A stretch of 30,961 bases of DNA from a virus, in the IMG/VR virus record IMGVR_UViG_3300038428_000729, positions 1 to 30,961 of that record. The stretch is one strand, 5' to 3'. Both the position numbers and the translations under genes were made by a program. This document shows, piece after piece, positions 7,860-15,927 of this stretch. Each line of letters opens with the position of its first letter. The first letter of the stretch is position 1. Under the pieces are notes generated by a model that made no database searches, had not been told where the DNA came from, and was given only the letters and a program-made list of their open reading frames with translations.

Positions 7860-7972
7860 TCACCAATGGCTCGTGATCTCCTCAAACACGCGCCGCTGTT
7901 CGTCCCAGCCGATCCGGCTTGCTGGCGACCGCCAAAGTCCACTGCGTAGGTGACCTGCGGAGTTCCGCTCAT
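7860..7972 (-). pseudogene. Deletion relic of a KorB-like HTH gene (third module)
   Basis: The 5' end reads MSGTPQVTYAVDFGGRQ, matching the MSGHQEVTYALDF start of the two KorB-like genes at 8930 and 17693. In another frame the last codons read RIGWDEQRRVFEEIT, matching the RIDWDEQRRLFQKI end of the same genes. The whole HTH middle is deleted and the two ends are out of frame with each other. Its ATG overlaps the stop of the recombinase-tail relic as ATGA, the same junction found in the intact operons. Confidence 0.65.
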
Positions 7973-8138
7973 AGCCGCACCACCTCTCCCGCCGTCACGA
8001 CCGTGGGTAGGTGGAACCGAATCGAGATCTGCCGGGCCGTGTTCCGCAACTTGTAGTCCCGATCATTGATCCCCTCGTACTTCTCGTTGGGCGCGAAGCT
8101 CAGGCCATTGTGGGAAGTCTGGACGTCCGCCAGTTCCC
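7969..8138 (-). pseudogene. Relic fused to the 3' end of a serine recombinase gene
   Basis: The last 25 codons read ARQISIRFHLPTVVTAGE and then VVRL, matching the C-terminus of both intact recombinases (ARQISIRF, then TAAGEE). Upstream of this the frame encodes an unrelated segment (NYAVRELADVQTSHNG, YEGINDRDYKLRN) that I do not recognise. That segment continues the reading of the 56-aa gene at 8139-8309 after a frame change. This is therefore a scar where an older module's recombinase was replaced, leaving only its end. Confidence 0.55.
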
Positions 8139-8309
8139 TTACCGCGTAGTTGGCTTGGTAGGGGGCGCGGCCGGAGCCGGGGACTGGGACGCTCGTCGCT
8201 GTCGTTCCACCGCCTGCACTCGGGCCTGCTCGAAGAGGCGCAGGTACCGCTGCCCCTTCTCCGTTGTGGGGTCGATACGGACCGTTGTTCGATTGCCCAG
8301 CACCTGCAT
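8139..8309 (-). CDS. Small hypothetical protein (56 aa), possibly the intact start of a frameshifted gene
   Basis: The ATG at 8309 has an excellent ribosome binding site (CAGGAGATTCC). The protein begins MQVLGNRTTVRIDPTTEKG and continues with a charged helix rich in Arg/Gln/Ala and a Pro/Ala tail. No family is recognised. Just after its stop, another frame carries a conserved-looking segment (VRELADVQTSHNGLSF), so the 56 residues may be the first half of a longer protein broken by a frameshift. It is tightly associated with the recombinase-tail relic downstream. Confidence 0.5.
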   Translation of the reverse strand: MQVLGNRTTVRIDPTTEKGQRYLRLFEQARVQAVERQRRASQSPAPAAPPTKPTTR

Positions 8310-8351
8310 TGGAATCTCCTGTTGGAATACTACTCTCTCGCGCCCCATTGT

Positions 8352-8926
8352 TCAATACCTCCGAAGGGGCTGGGGGAATATCGGCTGCGCCCCCGCTGCC
8401 GAGGCTGCCGGCGGCGCCGGAGGTCCTCCACCGGGCGGAATCGGCGTTACATCGTCGTCGCCCGCGATCCGCATAATTCGTGCAGCCGCCAGCCCTGCGG
8501 CGCCGGCGCTGGCTGCCGGCCGCAACCCGCCAGTCAGCATGATCTTCTGAAACAGGCACCGCTGGTCGTCCCAGTCTGTCCGGTCGGCGATGGGCCGCAG
8601 GTTTCTCTCGTTGAGACCATTGATGAGCGGCAGAAACAGGATCTGTTCCTGAATGTCCGGAGCCAGGTCGAGCAGCTTCATGATCTGGGTCATCCGGGCT
8701 CGCGTCACCCGGCCGAGGCGCGCCAGTTCCGCATAGTCCCGAATCGTTTCATCCCGCAACAGTCCCTCAAACCGGATCGCGAGCGCCATCAGCCGGGAGA
8801 TCCGGGGGATGGGGACGCCAGCCGTATCGCCACCGGGCGCCTGTCGACCAGAGCAGGCATGGTCTGCCCGCCGGCTCTGTCTGCCAGCGCAAAAATCCAG
8901 TGTGTAGGTGACCTCCTGGTGGCCGC

Positions 8927-8930
<4 letters not shown>
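8352..8930 (-). CDS. KorB-like HTH protein, unit A (C-terminus extended)
   Basis: From the ATG at 8930, which overlaps the recombinase stop as ATGA, the protein begins MSGHQEVTYTLDF. A helix-turn-helix region follows (AIRFEGLLRDETIRDYAELARLG, then RARMTQIMKLLDLAPDIQEQILF), in the style of ParB/KorB DNA-binding cores. A regulatory or site-binding role alongside the recombinase is likely. Copy B ends after LFQKIADR (130 aa). Here the identity stops at the same point, and the frame runs about 60 residues further into Ala/Gly/Pro-rich sequence with GDDDVTPIPPGGG. That extension is probably read-through into foreign DNA at the repeat boundary. It is the last gene of the five-gene minus operon. Confidence 0.75.
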
Positions 8931-10187
<1,257 letters not shown>

Positions 10188-10201
<14 letters not shown>

Positions 10202-10715
10202 GGAGCCGCTCCTTCCTCCAGTTGCCTGGACGCGTCAGCCCGAAGAATGCCAGACCGTTCCAGCGTGTACCGGTGACCGCCACGGCGATCGCGCTGAGCG
10301 AGGGATAATGCCGGTTCTCATAGCGGAATCCCTCGGCGAGGACCTCGACCAGAATGTTCCGTCCTTTCCACTGCCGGCTGAGCAACGCACCCGGCAAGGG
10401 CAGGCGGCTATCCAGTTCCCGGCGATTCTGCCCTCCGCGCGTCATCCGGATCGTTTCGCCGCCCACCGTAAAGAAGTCGCGCGGCGCAACCATTCGCAAG
10501 TCAGCATCTCTCGCGATCTGCTGCGCCCGCTTGCGAGCCCGTTCGGAGAGATCTCCTTCGGCCAAGGCCTGCAAACGCCAGGCGATCCGCCGGAAGAGAT
10601 GCTCCCGGTGCCGGGATCGCGCTGCTTCCTCAAACACCTCCCGGTATTTCCCGCGCAGAGCCGCCAAACTCGCTCTGCGCAGGTTCTCAATTTCCATCAA
10701 TATCGCGTTGTCCAA
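10188..10715 (-). CDS. DUF2924 protein, unit A
   Basis: The protein (about 175 aa) shows the DUF2924 pattern: an N-terminal helical half with LRGKYREVFEEAA, HREHLFRRIAWRLQALAEG, and a C-terminal half with PLPGALLSRQWKGR, VEVLAEGFRYENRHYPSLSAIAVAVTG and FFGL. Members nearly always sit beside a serine recombinase and are thought to assist it or bind DNA, but no function is established. The TTG at 10715 was chosen because copy B has an ATG at the matching codon (19481) and both have GAGAGGA before it. The upstream open frame is a shadow. It overlaps the recombinase start and lies 41 bp after Ku. Confidence 0.85.
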
Positions 10716-10756
10716 GTTCTGCTCCTCTCCGTGGACCACAGTCACAGGTGCGCCAT

Positions 10757-11596
10757 CTAGCTGGCGATGGCCTTGCGAGGGCGCTTGGCCGCGGATGGCT
10801 GTGGCGTCAGTTGGGCGACCTCGACGGGCTTCTTCGCCCGCGCCAAGCTGGCCTTGAGGGCCTCCAGGATATCGGTCACCGGGGGAGGCGCCCATGTGAT
10901 CGCTCCCGGCTTCAACTCTTCGCCCCGGATCTTGGAGTCGGTCAAGGCCCGCATGCTCTCGCGGTAGTTATCCTTATAATTAGCCGGCTCGAAGTGGGCG
11001 GCCAAGGACTCGACCAGCAGACGGGCCAGTTCCAATTCCTGGGGTGTGACCCACTCAGTATCAGTGCGGAATTCCTCCAGCGCCCGGATTTCGTCGCGGT
11101 AGAACAGCGTGTGGAGCATCAGTCCGAAGCGGCCTGGCCGGAGCAGGACCAGGTGTTCGCGATTATGCATGGTCAACTGGGCGAGGGCGGCTTGGGCAGT
11201 GCGCCGCAGCGCTTCGTAGAGCAGCGTGTAGGGCTTCTCGCCGGCCCGTTCCGGGGCTACATAATAGGATGCGTCGAGATAGACCGGATCGACCTCCGCT
11301 TCGGGCACGAACTCCAGCACCTCCATCACGTGGGAACTGCGCGGAGAAATCTGGGCCAGTTCACCCTCCTCGACGACCACGTAGCGGTCCTTTTCGTACT
11401 CGTAGCCTTTGACCAGTTCGTTGCGCGCGACCGGCTGGTCTTCGGCCTGGCAGTACAGGACCTGTTTGACGCGCGAGTGATCGCACTGGTGGAGCTGGTT
11501 GAAACTGACGGCTTGGCTGCGCGCGGCGGCGTGGAGCTTGACGGGAATCGCGACTAGGCCGAAGGCGATGTGACCCTTCCAGATGCTGTTCGCCAT
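10757..11596 (-). CDS. ku: Ku DNA end-binding protein, unit A
   Basis: The 279-aa protein is a standard bacterial Ku. It begins MANSIWKGHIAFGLVAIPVKL, has the core strands (NQLHQCDHSRVKQVLYC, LVKGYEYEKDRYVVV) and LVESLAAHFEPANYKDNYRE near the end of the core. Its short Lys/Arg/Ala-rich tail (AAKRPRKAIAS) resembles the DNA-contacting extensions of other bacterial Ku proteins. Ku homodimers ring double-strand ends and recruit LigD for non-homologous end joining. No ligase gene is in the window, so host LigD would be needed. Its location inside a recombinase operon of a mobile element is unusual. The start is two bases after the DUF3489 stop, with GGGGAGGC inside the end of that gene as the ribosome binding site. 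Confidence 0.96.
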   Translation of the reverse strand: MANSIWKGHIAFGLVAIPVKLHAAARSQAVSFNQLHQCDHSRVKQVLYCQAEDQPVARNELVKGYEYEKDRYVVVEEGELAQISPRSSHVMEVLEFVPEAEVDPVYLDASYYVAPERAGEKPYTLLYEALRRTAQAALAQLTMHNREHLVLLRPGRFGLMLHTLFYRDEIRALEEFRTDTEWVTPQELELARLLVESLAAHFEPANYKDNYRESMRALTDSKIRGEELKPGAITWAPPPVTDILEALKASLARAKKPVEVAQLTPQPSAAKRPRKAIAS

Positions 11597-11598
11597 GG

Positions 11599-12219
11599 CT
11601 ATGCCTCCCCTCTGGCGATGCTGTAAACGCGGGCGCCGTCTGCGCGCTTGCTGGAAGTCACGGTAAGGCCCATCTTCTTTCCCAGGGTGCCGCTGATGAA
11701 ACCGCGGACACTGTGGGCCTGCCAGGAGGTGGCTTCCATGATCTCGCTGAGGGTGGCGCCCTTGGCCCGCTGGATCAGGGCCAGGACCGCGGCAGTCTTG
11801 CTGCCCTGACGTGCATCGACAGGCTTCGGCTGGGTGGCTTTCCTGGGCGCTTTGGTTGCCTTCTTCGCTCGGGTTGCCTTCTTGGTCGACTGGGCTTTAG
11901 AGGGCGCAACCCGGCGCGCCGGTTTGGCAGACGGGGCCTTCGTGGGGGCCTTCGGCTCGGGGTTTTCGCCCAGGGTCTGGATACGACTCCAGATCCGCCA
12001 GGCGGCGGCCTTGGCGCTCTGGAAACCCTTTACCGGCTCAACACCCGGCAGGCTGTTCCAGATTTCCACCAGGCGCTCGGGCGGCCAAGCGGAGGCCAGT
12101 TCGGCGAGTTGCTTCTGGCTGGTAAAGGGTTGGGAGCCGGTACCCACGGCTGCTTCGGCGTGGTCCGGCGTCGGGAACGCGGTGATGTTGTTGTCGTTGT
12201 CGATAGTGAGCGTTTTCAT
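11599..12219 (-). CDS. DUF3489 protein with C-terminal winged-helix, unit A
   Basis: The protein has about 206 aa. The N-terminal part (MKTLTIDNDNNITAF, then ELASAWPPERLVEIWNSLPG) is a small globular region. The middle (about 85-135) is a disordered linker rich in Lys, Ala and Pro, like a histone H1 tail. The C-terminal 70 residues are DUF3489: SKTAAVLALIQRAKGATLSEI, TSWQAHSVRGFISGTL and GLTVTSSKRADGARVY, a helix-turn-helix type DNA-binding fold. It is the first gene of the minus operon and stands directly behind the palindrome at 12237-12252, so it may regulate the operon. The ATG at 12219 is preferred over the GTG seven codons upstream. Confidence 0.88.
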   Translation of the reverse strand: MKTLTIDNDNNITAFPTPDHAEAAVGTGSQPFTSQKQLAELASAWPPERLVEIWNSLPGVEPVKGFQSAKAAAWRIWSRIQTLGENPEPKAPTKAPSAKPARRVAPSKAQSTKKATRAKKATKAPRKATQPKPVDARQGSKTAAVLALIQRAKGATLSEIMEATSWQAHSVRGFISGTLGKKMGLTVTSSKRADGARVYSIARGEA

Positions 12220-12236
12220 GTAAGTGGCTCTCTTTC

Positions 12237-12252
12237 TCACGGCTTACCGTGA
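12237..12252. promoter_or_regulatory. Palindrome upstream of the DUF3489-Ku operon, unit A
   Basis: TCACGG-CTTA-CCGTGA has perfect 6-bp arms. It lies 17 bp before the DUF3489 ATG on the minus strand, where an operator would be expected. The same arms are kept in unit B (21000-21015), where only one base of the central four differs. It could be the binding site of DUF3489 or the KorB-like protein. Confidence 0.5.
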
Positions 12253-12364
12253 CGCTCACATTCATCCCTCTGTTCGCGGACACAAGCAAGCGAAATCTGC
12301 TGGGAAATCGGAAGGTGACGGTGCGTTTAGGCACGACATCCGTGCAGGAATAGCGACGGGGGCG

Positions 12365-13141
12365 ATGGCCGATCTACCCGAACTTTCGGATTCCGCAAAG
12401 CGAAAACTAGTCCTTCGGTGGCGCACTCTGTTGAAAGCCAATAAACTTACTGGCGATCATCTTCATTGGCACGAACGGGAACGAGACCGGCTCGCAAGAG
12501 TTGCCGCCCAGAGTCCGACTTCCGGACTCAGTCGCCATAAACAGGACGCCGACGTCGTCGGTGTCTTCTCGTCGGTGACGGTAGCACAAGCGCGGTTCAA
12601 CGACATGCTGGTGGAATACTGGCGGCTCTGGTATTCGTCTGGTGATGGATACGAATCCTTCGGCGGTTGGCTCCGCTTACTGAAGCGACAGGTCAGCGAT
12701 GACATCGCTTTGATATGGAAAGGTGAATCGAAGCGCCTGGATCGCTGGTACAAGAGAGCGTGTGGTCCTGCGGTCGAGGCGGCCCTTGAGTCGCTTGTGG
12801 AAGAAGGAATTGGCCGGGCGCGCGCCGAAGAACTGAAGCGGTTGGAAGCGCGCACGAAGCCACCTGAGGATTCCGGTCGACCTGTCAACGTAGTTCCCAA
12901 GGCCAAGGCCGGAGCCAGAAAGCGATTGCCGGCGACTGTGACAAGCCAGATCGCTGCGAGTCGCATGGAAGCCTATATCGAATCGAAGGTAATGAGCCAA
13001 ACCTCGTTTGCTAACCAAATTGGAACTACAGATCGAAGCCTTCGGGGGTTCAGGAAAACGGGCAAGGTTCGGCGCGATATCTTTAATGCCATCGCGACGG
13101 GGATGGGGACCACACCAGAAGAGCTTGTGAAACCCGAGTAG
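12365..13141 (+). CDS. Hypothetical protein with C-terminal Xre-like HTH, head of unit B
   Basis: The protein has 258 aa from the ATG at 12365. The N-terminal 180 residues are helical, charged and unrecognised (KRKLVLRWRTLLKANKLT; FNDMLVEYWRLWYSSGDGY). A Lys/Pro-rich linker follows, then a C-terminal helix-turn-helix: MEAYIESKVMSQTSFANQIG, TTDRSLRGFRKTGKVRRDI, AIATGMGTTPEELV, close to the Xre pattern. It is therefore probably a DNA-binding regulator. The start was chosen at the first codon of the compact region, with GGGGGCG before it; the frame continues upstream through non-homologous sequence. It directly precedes a strict 11-bp repeat array, which is its most likely target. It is divergent from the DUF3489 operon. 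Confidence 0.75.
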   Translation: MADLPELSDSAKRKLVLRWRTLLKANKLTGDHLHWHERERDRLARVAAQSPTSGLSRHKQDADVVGVFSSVTVAQARFNDMLVEYWRLWYSSGDGYESFGGWLRLLKRQVSDDIALIWKGESKRLDRWYKRACGPAVEAALESLVEEGIGRARAEELKRLEARTKPPEDSGRPVNVVPKAKAGARKRLPATVTSQIAASRMEAYIESKVMSQTSFANQIGTTDRSLRGFRKTGKVRRDIFNAIATGMGTTPEELVKPE

Positions 13142-13145
13142 GGCC

Positions 13146-13217
13146 TTTCCGTTCTCTTTCCGCTTACTTTCCGCTTACTTTCCGCTTACTTTCCGTTTTC
13201 TTTCCGGAACTCTTCCG
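13146..13217. repeat. 11-bp phased TTTCCG repeat array (7 units)
   Basis: TTTCCG occurs at 13146, 13157, 13168, 13179, 13190 and 13201, followed by CTTCCG at 13212. All six intervals are exactly 11 bp. The three central units are identical (CTTTCCGCTTA) and the outer units vary between the cores. The array starts five bases after the stop of the Xre-like gene and ends about 115 bp before the DUF5681 gene. Its regularity resembles iterons or a cooperative operator. Confidence 0.85.
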
Positions 13218-13333
13218 CATACTTGCATATCGTAAAGCTCGCATTTAGTTGATTCTGAAAGTGTGGTAAACCGGCGCATCGAGGATTACGAAATGGGAGC
13301 AGTTCACATCTCGGGAAACGCAGGAGCTGGCAT

Positions 13334-13825
13334 ATGAGTCGCGGCCGCCCCTTCGAGCCTGGTAATAAGCATGGACACGGACGCCCGAAGGGTAGTCCCA
13401 ACAAGAAAACGCTCCAGGCTCAAGAGCTATTCGAGCAGAATTCGCCTGCGATCATGGCATTGGCCATCAACCGATGCCGCGAGGATCCTCAAATGCATCG
13501 GATGCTGGCGAGTCGCATCGTTCCACGCCAGCGAGAGTCGCCCGTGAAGATCGGACGGCTGCCGATGAGCACTCTTTCAGACCTCGACCGGGCTTCCGAG
13601 GTGACGCTCCAAAAGGCCGCTGCCGGCAAGATCAGCCCAAGTGAGGCGCGCGACATTTGCACCCTGATCGAAAACCATCGCCGTGTGCTGCTGGGTTACC
13701 GAGACGCCCGCAACAACGAACCCAGCGGGCCGGATCTGCCGAAGAAAGACGTGCAGTGGTCGAAGTCAATCACTGAGCTGCTGATGGCCAAGTTTCGGGA
13801 CATAGTTGTTCCCGACGCGGAGTGA
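13334..13825 (+). CDS. DUF5681 protein, unit B
   Basis: The 163-aa protein begins MSRGRPFEPGNKHGHGRPKG, with two GRP AT-hook-like cores, then SPNKKTLQAQELFEQNSPA and a helical body. It is a clear but diverged homologue of the 145-aa unit A protein. It probably binds DNA for the adjacent terminase, as a small-subunit-like partner; this is inferred from gene order. GCAGGAGCTGGCAT before the ATG at 13334 is a good ribosome binding site. Its TGA overlaps the GTG start of the next gene as GTGA, so translation is likely coupled. The phased repeat array is immediately upstream. Confidence 0.85.
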   Translation: MSRGRPFEPGNKHGHGRPKGSPNKKTLQAQELFEQNSPAIMALAINRCREDPQMHRMLASRIVPRQRESPVKIGRLPMSTLSDLDRASEVTLQKAAAGKISPSEARDICTLIENHRRVLLGYRDARNNEPSGPDLPKKDVQWSKSITELLMAKFRDIVVPDAE

Positions 13826-14070
13826 CGCGGTGTATCTGGATCCGAAACAAAACAGCCTCCATGGTGGAAGCGATGGAAGAGAGCGCGGAACTTCTCAAAC
13901 CCCGTTTTATATTCCCTCGCGCCGACGTGGGCGACGTGATGGTGGAGCAGTTGGAGTTTTCGCTCGACCACGGCGAGGCCTGTACGCCTGGCTGTTTGGA
14001 TTGCCAGCGCCTGGCCACGGTGTGCGCCGCGCTGCTGCTCAGGCCGTTCGAAGTGGGGCTCCGTAAATGA
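13822..14070 (+). CDS. Small hypothetical protein (82 aa) between DUF5681 and terminase
   Basis: From the GTG at 13822 the protein contains MEESAELLKPRFIFPRADVG and VMVEQLEFSLDHG, then a CTPGCLDC cluster of cysteines that could bind a metal. No family is recognised. Both ends show four-base start-stop overlaps: GTGA with DUF5681 and ATGA with the terminase. This places it firmly in the packaging operon. An internal ATG at 13861 is an alternative start and would remove only the poorly conserved first residues. It is absent from unit A. Confidence 0.65.
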   Translation: MTRCIWIRNKTASMVEAMEESAELLKPRFIFPRADVGDVMVEQLEFSLDHGEACTPGCLDCQRLATVCAALLLRPFEVGLRK

Positions 14071-15788
14071 GGGAGCCCACCCCGCGGGAAATTGACCAGG
14101 CGCTCGAAGGCTTTAAGGCACACGAGAAATTCTGCGGCCACCTGCAGATTAGGGACAAAGAGGGCGTAGTCGTTCCCTACCGCAGCTCGCCGGCCGGGCT
14201 GAAGCTGAACAGGGCGATTCGCAGGCTGGAGGACGCGCGCAAGCCGGTGCGCGTGTGTTGCCTGAAGGCCTCGCAGGTGTGGATGAGTAGCGCGGCCGCG
14301 ACGCAGGTTTTCCGCCGCGTTCTGTTCTTCGATGGGCGCCGCGCGCTGGTGCTGGCAGACAGCGACGCTCACGCCGACCTGGTTTTTCAGTACTACCAGC
14401 AATATGTCGTGTCGTACCGACACAACCCGTACGGGCGGGAGTTCAAGGGCGAAGTCCCGATGCCGCGGCTGGTCAATGACACGGAGCGGCACCTCCGGTT
14501 CGCGAACGCTTCTGAGATTCTGGTCGGCACCGCCTACAACGTCGATATCGGCCGCTCGGCGCCGTACAACTGGGCGCACCTGAGCGAGGCCGCTTTCTAC
14601 CGGGACATGGGCACGCTCATGACCGGGCTCATGCAGCGGATTCCAAACTCGCCCGACTCGGGAATCATTGTCGAGTCCACCGCCAACGGGATGGGCGGCG
14701 ACTTCTACGACCTGTGCATGCGGGCGATGGATCCGCGCAAAGCCGGCGGCTGGGCCTTCGTGTTCTTCGGTTGGTGGGAGCACCCCGAGTATCGCCTGGC
14801 GGCGTGGCCAGGCTTCAAGATTTCGCGCGAGGAGCTGGTCGAGCAACAGAAGTATAACCTCCGCGTCGATCAGATCGTCTGGCGCCGCCAGCAGATCGAG
14901 ACCGCCTGCGAAGGCAAGATCGAGCGGTTTCGCCAGGAGTTTCCCGGCAACCCGCAGGAAGCATTCCAATCGAGCGGCCGGACTATCTTCGACATGGCGG
15001 CGGTGTCGCGGATGCCCCTGATTCAGGACGCGCCCAGAGGACGCCTGGAAGTCGTCGAGGTGGGGATCGAAAAGCGCGTCCGATTTCGGCAAAGCGGGGA
15101 CCGCCGCGGCGAGCTGGTGATTTACCAGATGCCGCGCAAGGGCGGTCACTACATCATCGGCGTGGATCACGCCGAGGGCATCGACCCGAAAGCGCGCACC
15201 GGCGCCGGCGGATCGGATCCGGATTATTGCAGCGCGACGGTGATAGACGCCGACACCGGCGAAGAGCACGCCAAGCTCAAAGAACGCTACGAGCCCGCGC
15301 CGTGGGCCGAACGCGTGCACGCACTGGGCCGGGTTTACGAGTGGGCCTTCCTGGTGCCAGAACAGAAGGCAGTCGGCAAAGCTGTAATCGGCGAGCTGCT
15401 CAAGCTGAATTACCCACTGGAGCTGATCTATTCCAAGCAGCGCGATCCGAGCGACCGCAAGACACCGCTCTTGCAGGAGCTGGGTTTCGACACGAACACG
15501 GTTTTTAGGCCGGTGCTGATCGCAGGCCTGGAGCGGGCGTTGCGCGAGGGTTCCATCCGGCTGCACGATCCGGAGACCATCGCGGAGCTACAGCGGTTTG
15601 TGCGCAAGCCGAACGGGCGCGAAGAGGGCATCGGTCACGACGACGACGTTTTCGGAGTGGCGCTGGCTGTCGAGGGTCTGCCATACGCGCACCGCGCATT
15701 CGCCTACCGCGAGTCACTGAAGGAAGACCACGAGCGATGGAAGCCGGTCAGGTACGGGCGCAAAGGAGCGAACGACGATGACGACTAG
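14067..15788 (+). CDS. Phage terminase large subunit, unit B
   Basis: The 573-aa protein has the terminase order. An N-terminal ATPase carries a degenerate Walker A (LKASQVWMSS, about 66-75), a Walker B-like HLSEAAFY (about 171-178) and the coupling motif ESTANG (about 203-208). Then comes PGNPQEAFQSSGRTIFD, and a C-terminal RNase H-like nuclease with IIGVDHAEG (about 363-371) and HDDDVFGVALAVEG near the end. Terminases cut concatemeric phage DNA and pump it into capsids using ATP. The Walker A lacks the usual glycine (Trp in its place), so ATPase activity is uncertain. No portal, protease or capsid gene follows; the next genes are a 49-residue reading frame and the ParB-methyltransferase. 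The start overlaps the upstream stop. Confidence 0.9.
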   Translation: MREPTPREIDQALEGFKAHEKFCGHLQIRDKEGVVVPYRSSPAGLKLNRAIRRLEDARKPVRVCCLKASQVWMSSAAATQVFRRVLFFDGRRALVLADSDAHADLVFQYYQQYVVSYRHNPYGREFKGEVPMPRLVNDTERHLRFANASEILVGTAYNVDIGRSAPYNWAHLSEAAFYRDMGTLMTGLMQRIPNSPDSGIIVESTANGMGGDFYDLCMRAMDPRKAGGWAFVFFGWWEHPEYRLAAWPGFKISREELVEQQKYNLRVDQIVWRRQQIETACEGKIERFRQEFPGNPQEAFQSSGRTIFDMAAVSRMPLIQDAPRGRLEVVEVGIEKRVRFRQSGDRRGELVIYQMPRKGGHYIIGVDHAEGIDPKARTGAGGSDPDYCSATVIDADTGEEHAKLKERYEPAPWAERVHALGRVYEWAFLVPEQKAVGKAVIGELLKLNYPLELIYSKQRDPSDRKTPLLQELGFDTNTVFRPVLIAGLERALREGSIRLHDPETIAELQRFVRKPNGREEGIGHDDDVFGVALAVEGLPYAHRAFAYRESLKEDHERWKPVRYGRKGANDDDD

Positions 15789-15927
15789 CGACGTTCTAGA
15801 CATTCTGCGCGGGGCGACGGCAACCAATCCCAGCGGGACACCCTACGAGGAGCGCACGCGCGGCGTGCGCGCTCGTCAGCATCTCACAATTTCGATTGAG
15901 CAAACAAAAAGGAAGATATCAACATGA
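15778..15927 (+). CDS. 49-residue reading frame linking terminase and methyltransferase
   Basis: The ATG at 15778 overlaps the terminase 3' end by 11 bases, and the TGA at 15925-15927 overlaps the methyltransferase ATG (ATGA). The peptide begins MTTSDVLDILRGATATNPSG and ends EQTKRKIST. In phage operons the portal gene usually starts here, so this may be the first codons of a portal-like gene joined by deletion to the methyltransferase leader. It could also be a true small coupling gene. No family is recognised. An AGGAAGA ribosome binding site for the methyltransferase lies inside it. Confidence 0.5.
   Translation: MTTSDVLDILRGATATNPSGTPYEERTRGVRARQHLTISIEQTKRKIST

Noticed and set aside
10748-11557. 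269-aa plus-strand frame opposite Ku
   Set aside because: It is antisense to a clear Ku gene and has no family features of its own.
13770-15566. 598-aa minus-strand frame opposite the terminase
   Set aside because: The plus-strand terminase has clear motifs and coupling; the long antisense frame reflects high GC and codon bias.
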